Positions 46,006 to 54,432 of a stretch of 64,000 bases of DNA are shown here, one piece after another. The stretch's first letter is position 1; every line of letters starts with the position of its first letter. Both the position numbers and the translations under genes were made by a program. This DNA comes from an uncultured bacterium (GTDB taxonomy: Bacteria; Actinomycetota; Coriobacteriia; Coriobacteriales; Coriobacteriaceae). The DNA lies in NCBI GenBank assembly GCA_905216145.1, contig CAJMST010000004.1:1-64000 (forward strand), read 5' to 3'. The notes beneath the pieces are model-generated. The model had not been told where the DNA came from, searched no databases, and worked only from the letters and a program-made list of their open reading frames with translations.

Positions 46006-47739
46006 ATGGCTGCAGAAAAGTCCTCTTCGCGCTCATGGATGTCCGATGCCGCGATCTATCAGATCTATCCGCGTTCGTTTAAGGATTCGACTGGTTCGGG
46101 TCTGGGTGATATCGCGGGCATTACCCAGCAGATGGACTATCTTGAGCGGCTGGGTATCGAGGCCATCTGGCTGAGCCCGTTTTACCCATCGCCTCTTGTC
46201 GATGGTGGCTATGATGTGGCGGACTACTGCGATGTCGATCCACGTCTCGGCTCGCTTGACGACTTCGATGACATGATCGCTGCGGCTCACGCGCGCGGCA
46301 TCAGGATTATCGTCGATATCGTGCCCAACCATTCATCCAACCAGCACCCCTGGTTCAAAGCCGCTCTTGCCGCCGGCTCCGGATCGCCCGAGCGCGCCCG
46401 TTATATCTTCCGCGATGGTCGCGGCGAGCATGGCGAGCTGCCTCCCACCAATTGGAATGCCAACTTTGGCGGCCCCGCATGGACGCGTGTTGCGGACGGT
46501 CAGTGGTATCTGCACATGTTTACGCCCGAGCAGCCGGACTTTGACTGGTCATGCCCTGAGGTTCACGCGCTCTTTTGCGACGTCCTGGCGTTTTGGAGCG
46601 ATCGAGGTGTCGACGGCTTTCGCATTGATGTGGCGCAGGGTCTCGCCAAGGATCTCGACCGCGATGACCTCGACCGGTGGCATCTCGCCGAGGGCGATGA
46701 CATGGTTGACGACGGCACCCATCCGCTGTGGGACCGCAACGAGGTCCACGAGATCTATCGAGAGTGGCGCCGCGTGTTCGACCGCTATAATCCGCCACGC
46801 AGCGCCGTTGCCGAGGCGTGGGTGCTGCCCGAGCGCCAGTATCTCTACGCGCGTCCCAGCGAGCTTGGCCAGACATTCAACTTTGAGTTTGCCAAGGCCA
46901 CTTGGACCTATGATGACATGCACACTGCAATCGAGAAGGGCTTGAAGGCAGCCGTCGAATCCGATTCCGCCTCGACCTGGGTACTCTCCAACCACGACGT
47001 GCCGCGCGTGGCGACACGCTATGCCCTGCCGCAAATCAAGGCGACGCGCTACCACCAGATTGCGCTCGACTGGCTCTTACGTGACGGGTCGTCTTATGAC
47101 GAGGACCGTGAACTCGGCGAGCGCCGCGCGCGGGCGGCCCTTTTGCTTGAGCTGGCGCTTCCGGGCTCGGCATACGTGTATCAGGGCGAGGAGCTCGGCC
47201 TTTTTGAGGTGGCTGATATCCCGTGGGCTGCACTCGAAGACCCTACTGCGACCAATACGCACGGACCGAAGCGTGAGAAGGGGCGCGACGGCTGTCGTGT
47301 GCCCCTGCCGTGGGTGGCGGCGGACGATCCCGCGCATGGCGGATCGTTTGGGTTTTCGCCGGCAGACGCCGATGCGGCGCCCCATCTGCCGCAGCCTGCA
47401 TGGTTTTCCGATTATGCTGCCGATAGGGAAGAAGTGGACCCGACATCGATGCTTGCGCTCTATCGTGACGCCCTCTGGCTGCGGCGCAAGCTGCGCGGGT
47501 GCGCCAACGATCTTGCGTGGCTCGATCTTGACGGGCGCACCGGTCTTGCGGATGGTGCCGAGGGCGCTGAGGGCGGCGTCATCGCCTATCGCCGCGATAA
47601 CGGCTGGACGTGTGTGACGAACTTCGGTGCAGCACCCGTGGAGCTGCCGGCGGGCAGGGTCCTGCTCACCTCATCACCGCTTGCAGACGGCAGGCTCACG
47701 CAGGACAGCTCTGCCTGGATCATGCTCGGTGAGATGTAG
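46006..47739 (+). CDS. GH13 alpha-glucosidase / alpha-amylase-family hydrolase
   Basis: Cytosolic glycoside hydrolase of family 13, likely acting on alpha-glucosidic linkages of malto- or isomalto-oligosaccharides. The (beta/alpha)8 core shows IYQIYPRSFKDSTGSGLGD, IVPNHSS (region I), GFRIDVAQGL with the nucleophile Asp (region II), AVAEAWVLPE with the acid/base Glu (region III) and VLSNHDVPR (region IV). A C-terminal beta domain follows. No signal peptide. Length 577 from ATG 46006, which has AAGGGAGG upstream; the open frame continues upstream through two tRNA genes, which is spurious. The gene stands alone between two tRNA clusters, with identical tRNA-Gly copies on both sides. Confidence 0.9.
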   Translation: MAAEKSSSRSWMSDAAIYQIYPRSFKDSTGSGLGDIAGITQQMDYLERLGIEAIWLSPFYPSPLVDGGYDVADYCDVDPRLGSLDDFDDMIAAAHARGIRIIVDIVPNHSSNQHPWFKAALAAGSGSPERARYIFRDGRGEHGELPPTNWNANFGGPAWTRVADGQWYLHMFTPEQPDFDWSCPEVHALFCDVLAFWSDRGVDGFRIDVAQGLAKDLDRDDLDRWHLAEGDDMVDDGTHPLWDRNEVHEIYREWRRVFDRYNPPRSAVAEAWVLPERQYLYARPSELGQTFNFEFAKATWTYDDMHTAIEKGLKAAVESDSASTWVLSNHDVPRVATRYALPQIKATRYHQIALDWLLRDGSSYDEDRELGERRARAALLLELALPGSAYVYQGEELGLFEVADIPWAALEDPTATNTHGPKREKGRDGCRVPLPWVAADDPAHGGSFGFSPADADAAPHLPQPAWFSDYAADREEVDPTSMLALYRDALWLRRKLRGCANDLAWLDLDGRTGLADGAEGAEGGVIAYRRDNGWTCVTNFGAAPVELPAGRVLLTSSPLADGRLTQDSSAWIMLGEM

Positions 47740-47812
47740 GGGCATCTCGCTGCGAGCCTGCGTTTGTCCGTGCCTTTCGTGACGACTGATGCCCTCGCGA
47801 GAGCGTCGCAAA

Positions 47813-47859
47813 ACTTTTTAAAAAAAGTTCTTGCATTTGGGTGGATCATCCCGTATATT
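47813..47859 (+). promoter_or_regulatory. Promoter of the tRNA-Gly/Val pair with upstream A/T dyad
   Basis: ACTTTTTAAAAAAAGT (47813-47828), -35 TTGCAT (47831-47836), 17 bases, -10 TATATT (47854-47859). Third instance of the dyad-promoter module. Confidence 0.75.
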
Positions 47860-47871
47860 AAATCCTCGCAG

Positions 47872-47947
47872 GCGGACATGGCTCAGTTGGTAGAGCACAA
47901 CCTTGCCAAGGTTGGGGTCGCGGGTTCGAGCCCCGTTGTCCGCTCCA
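47872..47947 (+). tRNA. tRNA-Gly (GCC), copy 3
   Basis: Identical to the copies at 45525 and 45751, with encoded CCA. Confidence 0.97.
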
Positions 47948-47950
47948 TTT

Positions 47951-48025
47951 GGGCGTTTAGCTCAGGGGGAGAGCGCTTCCCTGACACGGAAGAGGTCAGA
48001 AGTTCAAATCTTCTAACGCCCACCA
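47951..48025 (+). tRNA. tRNA-Val (GAC)
   Basis: Acceptor GGGCGTT / AACGCCC, anticodon arm CTTCC-CTGACAC-GGAAG (GAC), T-loop AAGTTCAAATCTT, encoded CCA. Three bases after tRNA-Gly copy 3. Confidence 0.97.
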
Positions 48026-48033
48026 AATGTTCG

Positions 48034-48069
48034 CAGCTCAGAGGCTATGTCTCTGGGCTGTTTTGTTTT
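48034..48069 (+). terminator. Terminator after tRNA-Val
   Basis: CAGCTCAGAG / CTCTGGGCTG, 10 pairs with one G-U, followed by TTTTGTTTT. Confidence 0.88.
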
Positions 48070-48270
48070 ATGCCGCCAAGCACGCCGCCAAATAACCACC
48101 AAATATTGATCCAAGGTCTGTACGCGATGGTCTTCGCATCCCGTAGGGGTGCCGGCAGATTGCATACGTCCTGGCCGATCGTGACCGCAACATGTTGGTC
48201 AAGCACAATCTTTTGGATTCTTTTGGCGTGAGCGGCTTGGTTTTGGTAGGATTTGTCAGCGGCTTGACTA
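48070..48270. other. Non-coding stretch, possible gene remnant
   Basis: No gene with a start and ribosome binding site is seen. One forward frame stays open from about 48140 to 48282 and reads like protein (ADRDRNMLVKHNLLDSFG, then a hydrophobic tail), but it lacks a good start. It may be the 3' remnant of a lost gene or chance. Confidence 0.25.
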
Positions 48271-48338
48271 AGGGGGTTTTATAACTGCCATGCAGGTAGC
48301 CGTGTTGGTAACGTTTTACCGACTTGCCAAGAACCCCT
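48271..48338 (+). repeat. Hairpin upstream of nrdD
   Basis: GGGGTT (within 48273-48278) can pair with AACCCC (48332-48337), and TTGGTAA with TTACCGA around 48305-48322, which contains AACGTT. The pairing is less regular than in the other long hairpins; possible leader or terminator structure. Confidence 0.4.
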
Positions 48339-48385
48339 CATAATTAATGCGTCTGCAAAATGACTAATTGCTTTGACCTGCTGAA

Positions 48386-48401
48386 ACACTATATGTTGTG
48401 T
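48386..48401 (+). promoter_or_regulatory. NrdR box upstream of nrdD
   Basis: ACACTATATGTTGTGT matches the NrdR-box consensus (ACACwATATATwGTGT) in nearly every position. NrdR boxes usually come in pairs; a much weaker second copy may lie around 48418-48435. NrdR represses ribonucleotide reductase operons in response to dATP. Confidence 0.75.
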
Positions 48402-48431
48402 TTGAACTAAAAAAAGAATACAGGATATAGA
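48402..48431 (+). promoter_or_regulatory. Possible nrdD promoter
   Basis: TTGAAC (48402-48407), 18 bases, TATAGA (48426-48431), directly after the NrdR box, so NrdR binding would cover the -35. It leaves a leader of about 220 bases that includes a small stem CAGGG-GCAAG-CCCTG (48587-48601). Confidence 0.45.
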
Positions 48432-48658
48432 TGCGTCTTTGTCGTATGATAGATGGCGGACAGAGAACGAAGACCTTATTCGTCCCATTTGGACACGCCT
48501 TTGAGCCGCTTGATCGGCCGCGAGGATTGTCCGCATGAGGACTTATGGTTTATCGAGAACACAGATTGCGCGACGGTGCCGCAAGACAGGGGCAAGCCCT
48601 GCCGGGCATCGTTTGGCTCTGAAGCGCAATGAGGCTACGACGCGAAAGAGGCAAGAGG

Positions 48659-50881
48659 ATGAAGATCATCAAGCGCAGCGGCACCGAGGTTGTCTTTGAC
48701 ATCGATAAGATCGTCAATGCCATCCGCGCCGCCAACTTGGAGGTCGAGGAGAGCTCTCGTCTAACCGACCGCCAGGTGGTTTACGCGGCGCAAAACGTCG
48801 CCGAGGCATGCGAGAACGCGGGCCACACCGTTTCGGTCGAGGAGATCCAGGATTTGGTCGAGGACGAGATCATGCGTCTCGACTGCTACGAGGTTGCCCG
48901 CCACTACATCATCTATCGCTATGTTCAGAGCCTGAAGCGCCAGAAGAACACGACCGATGACAAGATTCTGTCGCTGATTGAGTGCAACAACGAAGAGGTC
49001 AAGCAGGAGAACTCCAACAAGAACCCGACCGTCAATTCCGTTCAGCGTGACTACATGGCCGGCGAGATCTCCAAGGACCTGACCCAGCGTGTGCTGCTGC
49101 CCCAGGAGATTGTGGATGCTCACAATGAGGGTCTGATTCACTTCCATGATTCGGACTACTTTGCCCAGCACATGCATAACTGCGACCTGGTGAACCTGGA
49201 GGATATGCTCCAGAACGGTACTGTTATTTCGGGCACGCTGATCGAGAAGCCGCACAGCTTCTCGACTGCCTGCAACATCGCGACGCAGATCATCGCTCAG
49301 GTTGCTTCCTCCCAGTACGGTGGCCAGTCGATTTCGCTGACCCATCTTGCCCCGTTCGTCGAGGTGAGCCGTCAAAAGATTCGCGGCGAGGTCGCCCGCG
49401 AGCTCGAGGAGCTCGGCGTTTCCGCATCTCCCGAAAAGGTCCGCGAGGTTGTTGAGGACCGCCTGCGTGACGAGATCCGTCGCGGCGTTCAGACGATTCA
49501 GTATCAGGTCGTGACCCTTATGACCACGAATGGCCAGGCGCCGTTCGTGACGGTCTTTATGTATCTCAATGAGGCCCGTACGCCCCAGGAGAAGCACGAC
49601 CTTGCCATGATTGTGGAGGAGACGCTTCGCCAGCGCTACGAGGGCGTTAAGAACGAGGCCGGCGTGTGGATTACCCCGGCATTCCCCAAGCTCATCTATG
49701 TGCTCGAGGACGATAACGTTCACGAGAATTCCCCGTACTTCTACCTGACCCAGCTGGCTGCGAAGTGCACCGCCAAGCGCATGGTGCCCGATTACATCTC
49801 CGAGAAGAAGATGCGCGAGCTTAAGCTGTCGAAGGGCGAGACCGCGGGCAACGGCGATTGCTACACCTGCATGGGTTGCCGCAGTTTCCTGACGCCCGAT
49901 CGCTCGGGCAACGGCTTTAACAATGTCGCCAACGCGCTGAACTATGACCCGACCAAGCCTAAGTACTACGGTCGCTTTAACCAGGGCGTTGTGACCATCA
50001 ACCTGCCCGATGTCGCGCTGAGCTCGCACCAGGATATGGACAAGTTCTGGAAGATCTTCGATGAGCGCCTTGAACTGTGCCATCGTGCCCTGCTGTGCCG
50101 CCATGAGCGCCTGATGGGCACGCTTTCGGATGCCGCGCCGATCCTTTGGCAGTACGGCGCCCTGGCGCGCCTTAAGAAGGGCGAGACGATCGACAAACTG
50201 CTCGTGGGCGGCTATTCCACCATCAGCCTGGGTTACGCCGGTCTGTATGAGTGCGTCAAGTACATGACGGGCCACAGCCACACCGAGAAGGAGGGCACGC
50301 CCTTTGCCATGGCGGTCATGCAGCACATGAACGACAAGTGTGCGGAGTGGAAAGCCGCGAGCGATATCGATTTCTCGCTGTACGGCACGCCGTTGGAGTC
50401 GACGACCTACAAGTTCGCCAAGTGCCTGCAGCGTCGTTTTGGCATTATTCCGGGCGTGACGGACAAGGGCTACATTACCAACAGCTACCACGTCCACGTG
50501 TCCGAGGAGATTGATGCCTTCGACAAGCTCAAGTTTGAGGGCATGTTCCAGCAGCTTTCGCCGGGCGGGGCCATTTCCTACGTTGAGGTTCCCAACATGC
50601 AGGACAACCTCAAGGCTGTCATTCGCGTGATGCAGTACATCTACGACAACATCATGTACGCCGAGCTCAACACCAAGAGCGACTACTGCCAGGTGTGCGG
50701 CTACGACGGCGAGATCAAGATTGTCGAGGATGACGGCAAGCTGGTGTGGGAGTGCCCCAACTGCGGCAACCGCGACCAGGAGAAGATGAACGTCGCCCGT
50801 CGTACGTGCGGCTACATCGGTACCCAATTCTGGAACCAGGGCCGAACCGAGGAGATCCGCGACCGCGTGCTGCATCTCTAA
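48659..50881 (+). CDS. nrdD: Anaerobic (class III) ribonucleoside-triphosphate reductase
   Basis: Glycyl-radical enzyme that reduces ribonucleotides to deoxyribonucleotides without oxygen. An N-terminal ATP-cone (KIIKRSGTEVVFDIDKIVNAI, about 1-95) binds dATP/ATP for overall activity control. The barrel follows, then a zinc site of two CxxC pairs (CQVCGYDG, CPNCGN) and the glycyl-radical motif RTCGYIGTQFWNQGR near the end. Length 740. ATG 48659 chosen because GAAAGAGGCAAGAGG precedes it. nrdG follows after 426 bases that contain two long hairpins. Confidence 0.97.
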   Translation: MKIIKRSGTEVVFDIDKIVNAIRAANLEVEESSRLTDRQVVYAAQNVAEACENAGHTVSVEEIQDLVEDEIMRLDCYEVARHYIIYRYVQSLKRQKNTTDDKILSLIECNNEEVKQENSNKNPTVNSVQRDYMAGEISKDLTQRVLLPQEIVDAHNEGLIHFHDSDYFAQHMHNCDLVNLEDMLQNGTVISGTLIEKPHSFSTACNIATQIIAQVASSQYGGQSISLTHLAPFVEVSRQKIRGEVARELEELGVSASPEKVREVVEDRLRDEIRRGVQTIQYQVVTLMTTNGQAPFVTVFMYLNEARTPQEKHDLAMIVEETLRQRYEGVKNEAGVWITPAFPKLIYVLEDDNVHENSPYFYLTQLAAKCTAKRMVPDYISEKKMRELKLSKGETAGNGDCYTCMGCRSFLTPDRSGNGFNNVANALNYDPTKPKYYGRFNQGVVTINLPDVALSSHQDMDKFWKIFDERLELCHRALLCRHERLMGTLSDAAPILWQYGALARLKKGETIDKLLVGGYSTISLGYAGLYECVKYMTGHSHTEKEGTPFAMAVMQHMNDKCAEWKAASDIDFSLYGTPLESTTYKFAKCLQRRFGIIPGVTDKGYITNSYHVHVSEEIDAFDKLKFEGMFQQLSPGGAISYVEVPNMQDNLKAVIRVMQYIYDNIMYAELNTKSDYCQVCGYDGEIKIVEDDGKLVWECPNCGNRDQEKMNVARRTCGYIGTQFWNQGRTEEIRDRVLHL

Positions 50882-50892
50882 TAACCATCCCA

Positions 50893-51030
50893 GGCCGCCC
50901 CGTAGCGAGGCCCCGGACCTTTACTCGCTATTTCGGACAGTCCTGGCTCACGACGGAGGCGCCACTGGCGCCTCCTGTTCGTGCGGAACTCATATCGAGC
51001 AAAAGTCCGGGGCCTCGCTACGGGGCGGCC
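50893..51030 (+). repeat. 138-nt near-perfect hairpin after nrdD
   Basis: Arms 50893-50927 and 50996-51030 (35 bases each, beginning GGCCGCCCCGTAGCGAGG) pair with two mismatches only. The apex is the perfect stem GGAGGCGCC-ACT-GGCGCCTCC near 50955-50975. It starts 11 bases after the nrdD stop. It could end or protect the nrdD transcript; no T-run is present. Confidence 0.85.
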
Positions 51031-51210
51031 AAGTTGACGTAGCTGAGATGCAGTATGCGGCCTGCTCACCCCTCGAAGTTCTTAGCGGAAATGAGTTGAC
51101 TTGCAACAACGGTTTGCTTGCGGAGTCGGTTGAGCTGCAACAAAGTATTTATTGGACCTCGAACCCTATGCTCGATGTTCGCTTCGTTCATTGAGTTGCC
51201 CTTTGCATGC
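51031..51210. other. Non-coding spacer between the two nrd hairpins
   Basis: No reading frame with a ribosome binding site, no RNA gene recognised. An nrdG promoter could lie here but no convincing -35/-10 pair was found. Confidence 0.5.
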
Positions 51211-51290
51211 GGCCGGGACATATCGTCCCGCCCGCAGTTTCGCAGGCCGCAGGCCGAGAATGTTTGAGGACGGGATGATATGTCCCGGCC
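51211..51290 (+). repeat. 80-nt hairpin immediately upstream of nrdG
   Basis: Arms 51211-51230 and 51271-51290 (GGCCGGGACATATCGTCCCG and its complement with one G-U) form a 20-bp stem; the loop is 40 nt. The right arm ends only a few bases before the nrdG ribosome binding site (CCAGGAGAG), so the structure could affect translation initiation. Confidence 0.8.
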
Positions 51291-51307
51291 TCCCAGGAGA
51301 GTTACCT

Positions 51308-51889
51308 ATGAACTACGCGAACATTAAGTATTTCGATATTGCTGATGGAGAAGGCGTTCGTACTTCTCTGTTTGTGAGTGGGTGCCGTCGCGGGTGCAAG
51401 AATTGCTTTAACTCCGTCGCGTGGGACTTTGCCGCGGGCGAGCCGTTCGATCGCGCCGTCGAGGATAAGATTATCGAGAGTCTCGATCATCCCTTTATTG
51501 ATGGCCTGACGATTCTGGGCGGGGAGCCTATGGAGCCCGAGAATCAGGCGGGTCTCGTTGACTTTATCGAACGCGTGCGTGCGACCTATCCTGTGGAGTC
51601 GGGGAAGACCATTTGGTGCTTTACCGGCGATGTGCTCGAGGAGCTTATGCCGGGCGGTCGTCATCATACCGAGGTGACGGACCGCATCCTTACCTGCCTC
51701 GATATGTTGGTGGACGGTCCGTTCGTTCAGGATTTGTACGATATCTCATTGCGCTTTAGGGGCTCGAGCAATCAGCGCGTGATCGATATGAACGCTACGC
51801 GTACCCGTGCCGAGCGCGAGGGCGTTGCGCTTTGTGATGCGGTTGAACTTTGGCGTGATGATCCGGTCTATTCGACCCATACTATGTAG
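51308..51889 (+). CDS. nrdG: Anaerobic ribonucleoside-triphosphate reductase activating protein
   Basis: Radical-SAM enzyme that installs the glycyl radical on NrdD. The [4Fe-4S] ligands are in CRRGCKNC (CxxxCxxC, about residues 25-32), followed by the GGEP-type motif TILGGEPMEPEN that binds SAM. Length 193. ATG 51308 has CCAGGAGAG upstream; the open frame to the left is non-coding hairpin sequence. Confidence 0.95.
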   Translation: MNYANIKYFDIADGEGVRTSLFVSGCRRGCKNCFNSVAWDFAAGEPFDRAVEDKIIESLDHPFIDGLTILGGEPMEPENQAGLVDFIERVRATYPVESGKTIWCFTGDVLEELMPGGRHHTEVTDRILTCLDMLVDGPFVQDLYDISLRFRGSSNQRVIDMNATRTRAEREGVALCDAVELWRDDPVYSTHTM

Positions 51890-51955
51890 CTTGTGGTCGA
51901 TGCCGGAGGGCGTGGTACCATAGCGCGAACGTGAAATCGGAAAAGTGAGGCCCAG

Positions 51956-52513
51956 ATGGTCGATCAGGAAAAAGTCGAGGCCGCCATTAAGCTGTTGCTT
52001 GAGGGCATAGGCGAGGACCCAACTCGTGAGGGCCTGCTGGAGACCCCGGCGCGCGTTGCCCGTATGTATGGTGAAATCGCCGGCGGTATGGACCAGAGTG
52101 CCGAGGAGCACCTGTCCAAAACCTTTGCCGTCGCTTCGAACGATTTGGTTATCGAGCGCGACATCACGTTCTACTCGCTGTGCGAACATCATCTGCTGCC
52201 GTTTTACGGCAAGGCTACCATTGGCTATATCCCCAACGGCCGTGTCGCAGGGCTCTCTAAGCTTGCTCGCACGGTTGAGGTTTATGCCCGCCGTCTGCAG
52301 CTGCAGGAGCAGCTGTGTGCGCAGGTTGCCGATGCCCTCATGGAGTATCTCGCTCCGCAGGGAGCGATTGTGCTCATGGAAGCTGAGCATATGTGTATGA
52401 CCATGCGCGGCGTGCAAAAGCCCGGCACCAAGACCGTGACGCTCGCTCGCCGCGGCGTCTTTGAGACCGACCCCGCGCTCGAAGAGCGTTTCTTTAGGAT
52501 GCTGGGACGCTAA
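51956..52513 (+). CDS. folE: GTP cyclohydrolase I
   Basis: First step of tetrahydrofolate synthesis: GTP to 7,8-dihydroneopterin triphosphate plus formate. Zinc and active-site residues lie in [13 protein letters not shown] and in [14 protein letters not shown]. Length 185. Start ATG 51956 after GTGAGG. It is followed at 2 bases by an HD-domain hydrolase and then folB, so the three probably form one operon. Confidence 0.97.
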   Translation: MVDQEKVEAAIKLLLEGIGEDPTREGLLETPARVARMYGEIAGGMDQSAEEHLSKTFAVASNDLVIERDITFYSLCEHHLLPFYGKATIGYIPNGRVAGLSKLARTVEVYARRLQLQEQLCAQVADALMEYLAPQGAIVLMEAEHMCMTMRGVQKPGTKTVTLARRGVFETDPALEERFFRMLGR

Positions 52514-52515
52514 CT

Positions 52516-53097
52516 ATGAGAGTCGTCAACGACTTTACATCGAATACTGACGAGGGAACGCCGCGTCGCGGTTTTATGGCTTCGGGTCTGGCGCCTTTTG
52601 GTGTCATGCCTCGCATTGATTACATCTGTGCCAACGGTCTGTTCCGGCGGCACCTGGGCAACATTGCACAGTTGGAATCGGGGCGCATCTTCTGCCGCCA
52701 CGGTATTGACCACCTGCTGGATGTCGCCCGTATTATGTGGATCAAGAATCTCGAGGAACAGCTCGAGTTTGACCGCGAGGTCATCTACGCCACGGCACTT
52801 CTTCACGATATCGGCAAAGATGAACAGTATGAATCGGGTATATCCCATGATGTTGCAAGCGAGCGCGTCGCTGATGCAATACTCGCCGGCATGCCCGATG
52901 ACGTGGCGTTTGAGCCGGCCGATGCCGCAGCCATTAAGACGGCCATTCTGGGCCATCGAAAGCTGCGCGTGAACAGCCAACCGCTTGAGCGTCTGCTCTA
53001 CGCAGCCGACAAAGCGTCGCGCGCCTGCTTTGCATGCCCCGCGCGCAATGCTTGCAACTGGAGCGACGATAAAAAGAACCTGTCGATTCGCGTGTAG
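52516..53097 (+). CDS. HD-domain metal-dependent phosphohydrolase in the folate operon
   Basis: HD-superfamily protein of 193 residues. The metal-binding residues are visible: His in FCRHGIDHLLDVARI, the HD pair in ALLHDIGKDEQYE, and a later His/Asp set (GHRKLR, YAADKASRACF). A tail CFACPARNACNW holds three cysteines. Sitting between folE and folB it is a candidate for the phosphatase step that removes the triphosphate of dihydroneopterin triphosphate, for which no other enzyme is visible here; this is inference from position. A general nucleotidase role is the alternative. Confidence 0.75.
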   Translation: MRVVNDFTSNTDEGTPRRGFMASGLAPFGVMPRIDYICANGLFRRHLGNIAQLESGRIFCRHGIDHLLDVARIMWIKNLEEQLEFDREVIYATALLHDIGKDEQYESGISHDVASERVADAILAGMPDDVAFEPADAAAIKTAILGHRKLRVNSQPLERLLYAADKASRACFACPARNACNWSDDKKNLSIRV

Positions 53098-53140
53098 TTA
53101 GTTTGCGCGGTCGGGGTTCTAAACGAAGGAGACGATCGCG

Positions 53141-53626
53141 ATGAGTAACAAAAAACTGCCCGAGAATGCAACCAAGACTGAAGGTGCCGAGCTCGCCCGC
53201 CGTGAAAGGGGCAAAATATCCACCGCAACGGCGGTGCCCCACGTGAGCTATGACGATCTGCGCCATGCCGATCGCATTACTATCGACGGTCTCGAGGTCT
53301 TTGCCAACCACGGCGTGTATCCCGAAGAGAACGCGCTGGGCCAGAAGTTCATCGTGTCCTTGGTGCTCTATGCCGACCTGCGTGCAGCGGGGGAGCACGA
53401 TAACCTGGACGCCTCGATTGACTACGGCTCGGTGTGCCACGATGTCGATGGCTATCTGCGCGAGCATACGTTTAAACTCATCGAGGCGGCAGCCGAGGGG
53501 ACAGCCCAGATGCTGCTGCGCCGCTATCCCTCGCTGCTTGGTGTGCGTATAAAGCTCGATAAGCCGTGGGCACCTGTTGGCCTGCCCCTGGCAAGTTGCG
53601 GTGTCGAGATCGAGCGCGTGCGCTAA
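53141..53626 (+). CDS. folB: Dihydroneopterin aldolase
   Basis: Cleaves 7,8-dihydroneopterin to 6-hydroxymethyl-dihydropterin and glycolaldehyde. About 43 extra residues at the N-terminus precede the FolB core, which starts DRITIDGLEVFANHGVYPEE and includes the catalytic region LDASIDYGSV and the lysine in IKLDKPWAP. Length 161. folK and folP are not in this window. The gene ends 6 bases from the convergent YgjP-like gene. Confidence 0.92.
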   Translation: MSNKKLPENATKTEGAELARRERGKISTATAVPHVSYDDLRHADRITIDGLEVFANHGVYPEENALGQKFIVSLVLYADLRAAGEHDNLDASIDYGSVCHDVDGYLREHTFKLIEAAAEGTAQMLLRRYPSLLGVRIKLDKPWAPVGLPLASCGVEIERVR

Positions 53627-53632
53627 CCGGTT

Positions 53633-54409
53633 CTAATACGTCTCTATGGGTGGCTGCTTGAGCCGCTGCGACAGAGCTCTATTGTTGGGGCAGTACGTGT
53701 CGAGCAGGGCGTGAAACCGCTGATTGTGGCTTGGTTCGAGCAAGTGGACGAGCTCGTGGGCGACAACCATGTCGAGACACTCGATGGGATAGGCGGCAAG
53801 TTCGCGTGCGATGCGAATAGCTCCGGTCTTGGGCGTGCATGATCCCCAGCGTGTTTTCATGCTGCGCACGGAGACGCGGGAAACGGTGACGCCCATTGCG
53901 ATTTCGTATGCGCGCACCATATCGCGCAGCGCCGTGGTGACCTCGGATGCATAGAGTTGGTCGATGCGGGTCTGGAGCTCGTCGGACGTTAGGCCGTCGA
54001 GGATTGCGCGCCGCTTGGCCTGTGGGCCTTCGTCCGATTCGTCGGTACCCATAAAACTTGCGAAGGTGGCCTGCTTGGGCCGCGGTGCGGGTGATGTAAA
54101 GTTGTGATCGAGCGCATCTTGTACCGTGATGGGTTTGCCCCAAAGCGCAATGATGGACGAGGGGCTGAGCGGCTCTCTCGCCGTCGCCTGACGTTGCTCG
54201 CGCTGGGCAAGTCGGCTGATAATCCAGGCGCTGTTGCGCTTCACAAACGCTTCGATACGCTCACGGCTGGCGCCGATCGGTGCGCTGGCGTGGACCTCAC
54301 CGCTCGATGTGACGCGTAGGTTGAAGTTCTTGACGCGCTTTTTGGTAACGACGACGGGCAAGGACGTGCCATCCGGTCGGGGCAGGAAAAACGTAAATTG
54401 CTGCGTCAA
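53633..54409 (-). CDS. YgjP/DUF45-type zinc metallopeptidase
   Basis: Protein of the SprT-like/YgjP family (COG1451). The zinc-binding motif is VVAHELVHLLEPSHNQRFH, near the C-terminus; the conserved TRWGSC motif and the strand-rich N-terminal part (KRVKNFNLRV) are also present. A hydrophilic insert of about 40 residues with DESDEG lies in the middle. No signal peptide. The start is uncertain: TTG at 54409 has GAAGGG six bases upstream, while longer frames run through a hairpin that ends the upstream gene. Function in the cell is unknown. Confidence 0.85.
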   Translation of the reverse strand: MTQQFTFFLPRPDGTSLPVVVTKKRVKNFNLRVTSSGEVHASAPIGASRERIEAFVKRNSAWIISRLAQREQRQATAREPLSPSSIIALWGKPITVQDALDHNFTSPAPRPKQATFASFMGTDESDEGPQAKRRAILDGLTSDELQTRIDQLYASEVTTALRDMVRAYEIAMGVTVSRVSVRSMKTRWGSCTPKTGAIRIARELAAYPIECLDMVVAHELVHLLEPSHNQRFHALLDTYCPNNRALSQRLKQPPIETY

Positions 54410-54432
54410 AAGCGGCCCTTCAGATTGGGGAC

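Noticed and set aside
48271..48338. Adenosylcobalamin riboswitch before the ribonucleotide reductase gene
   Set aside because: The B12-box consensus is not present, and class III reductases do not use cobalamin.
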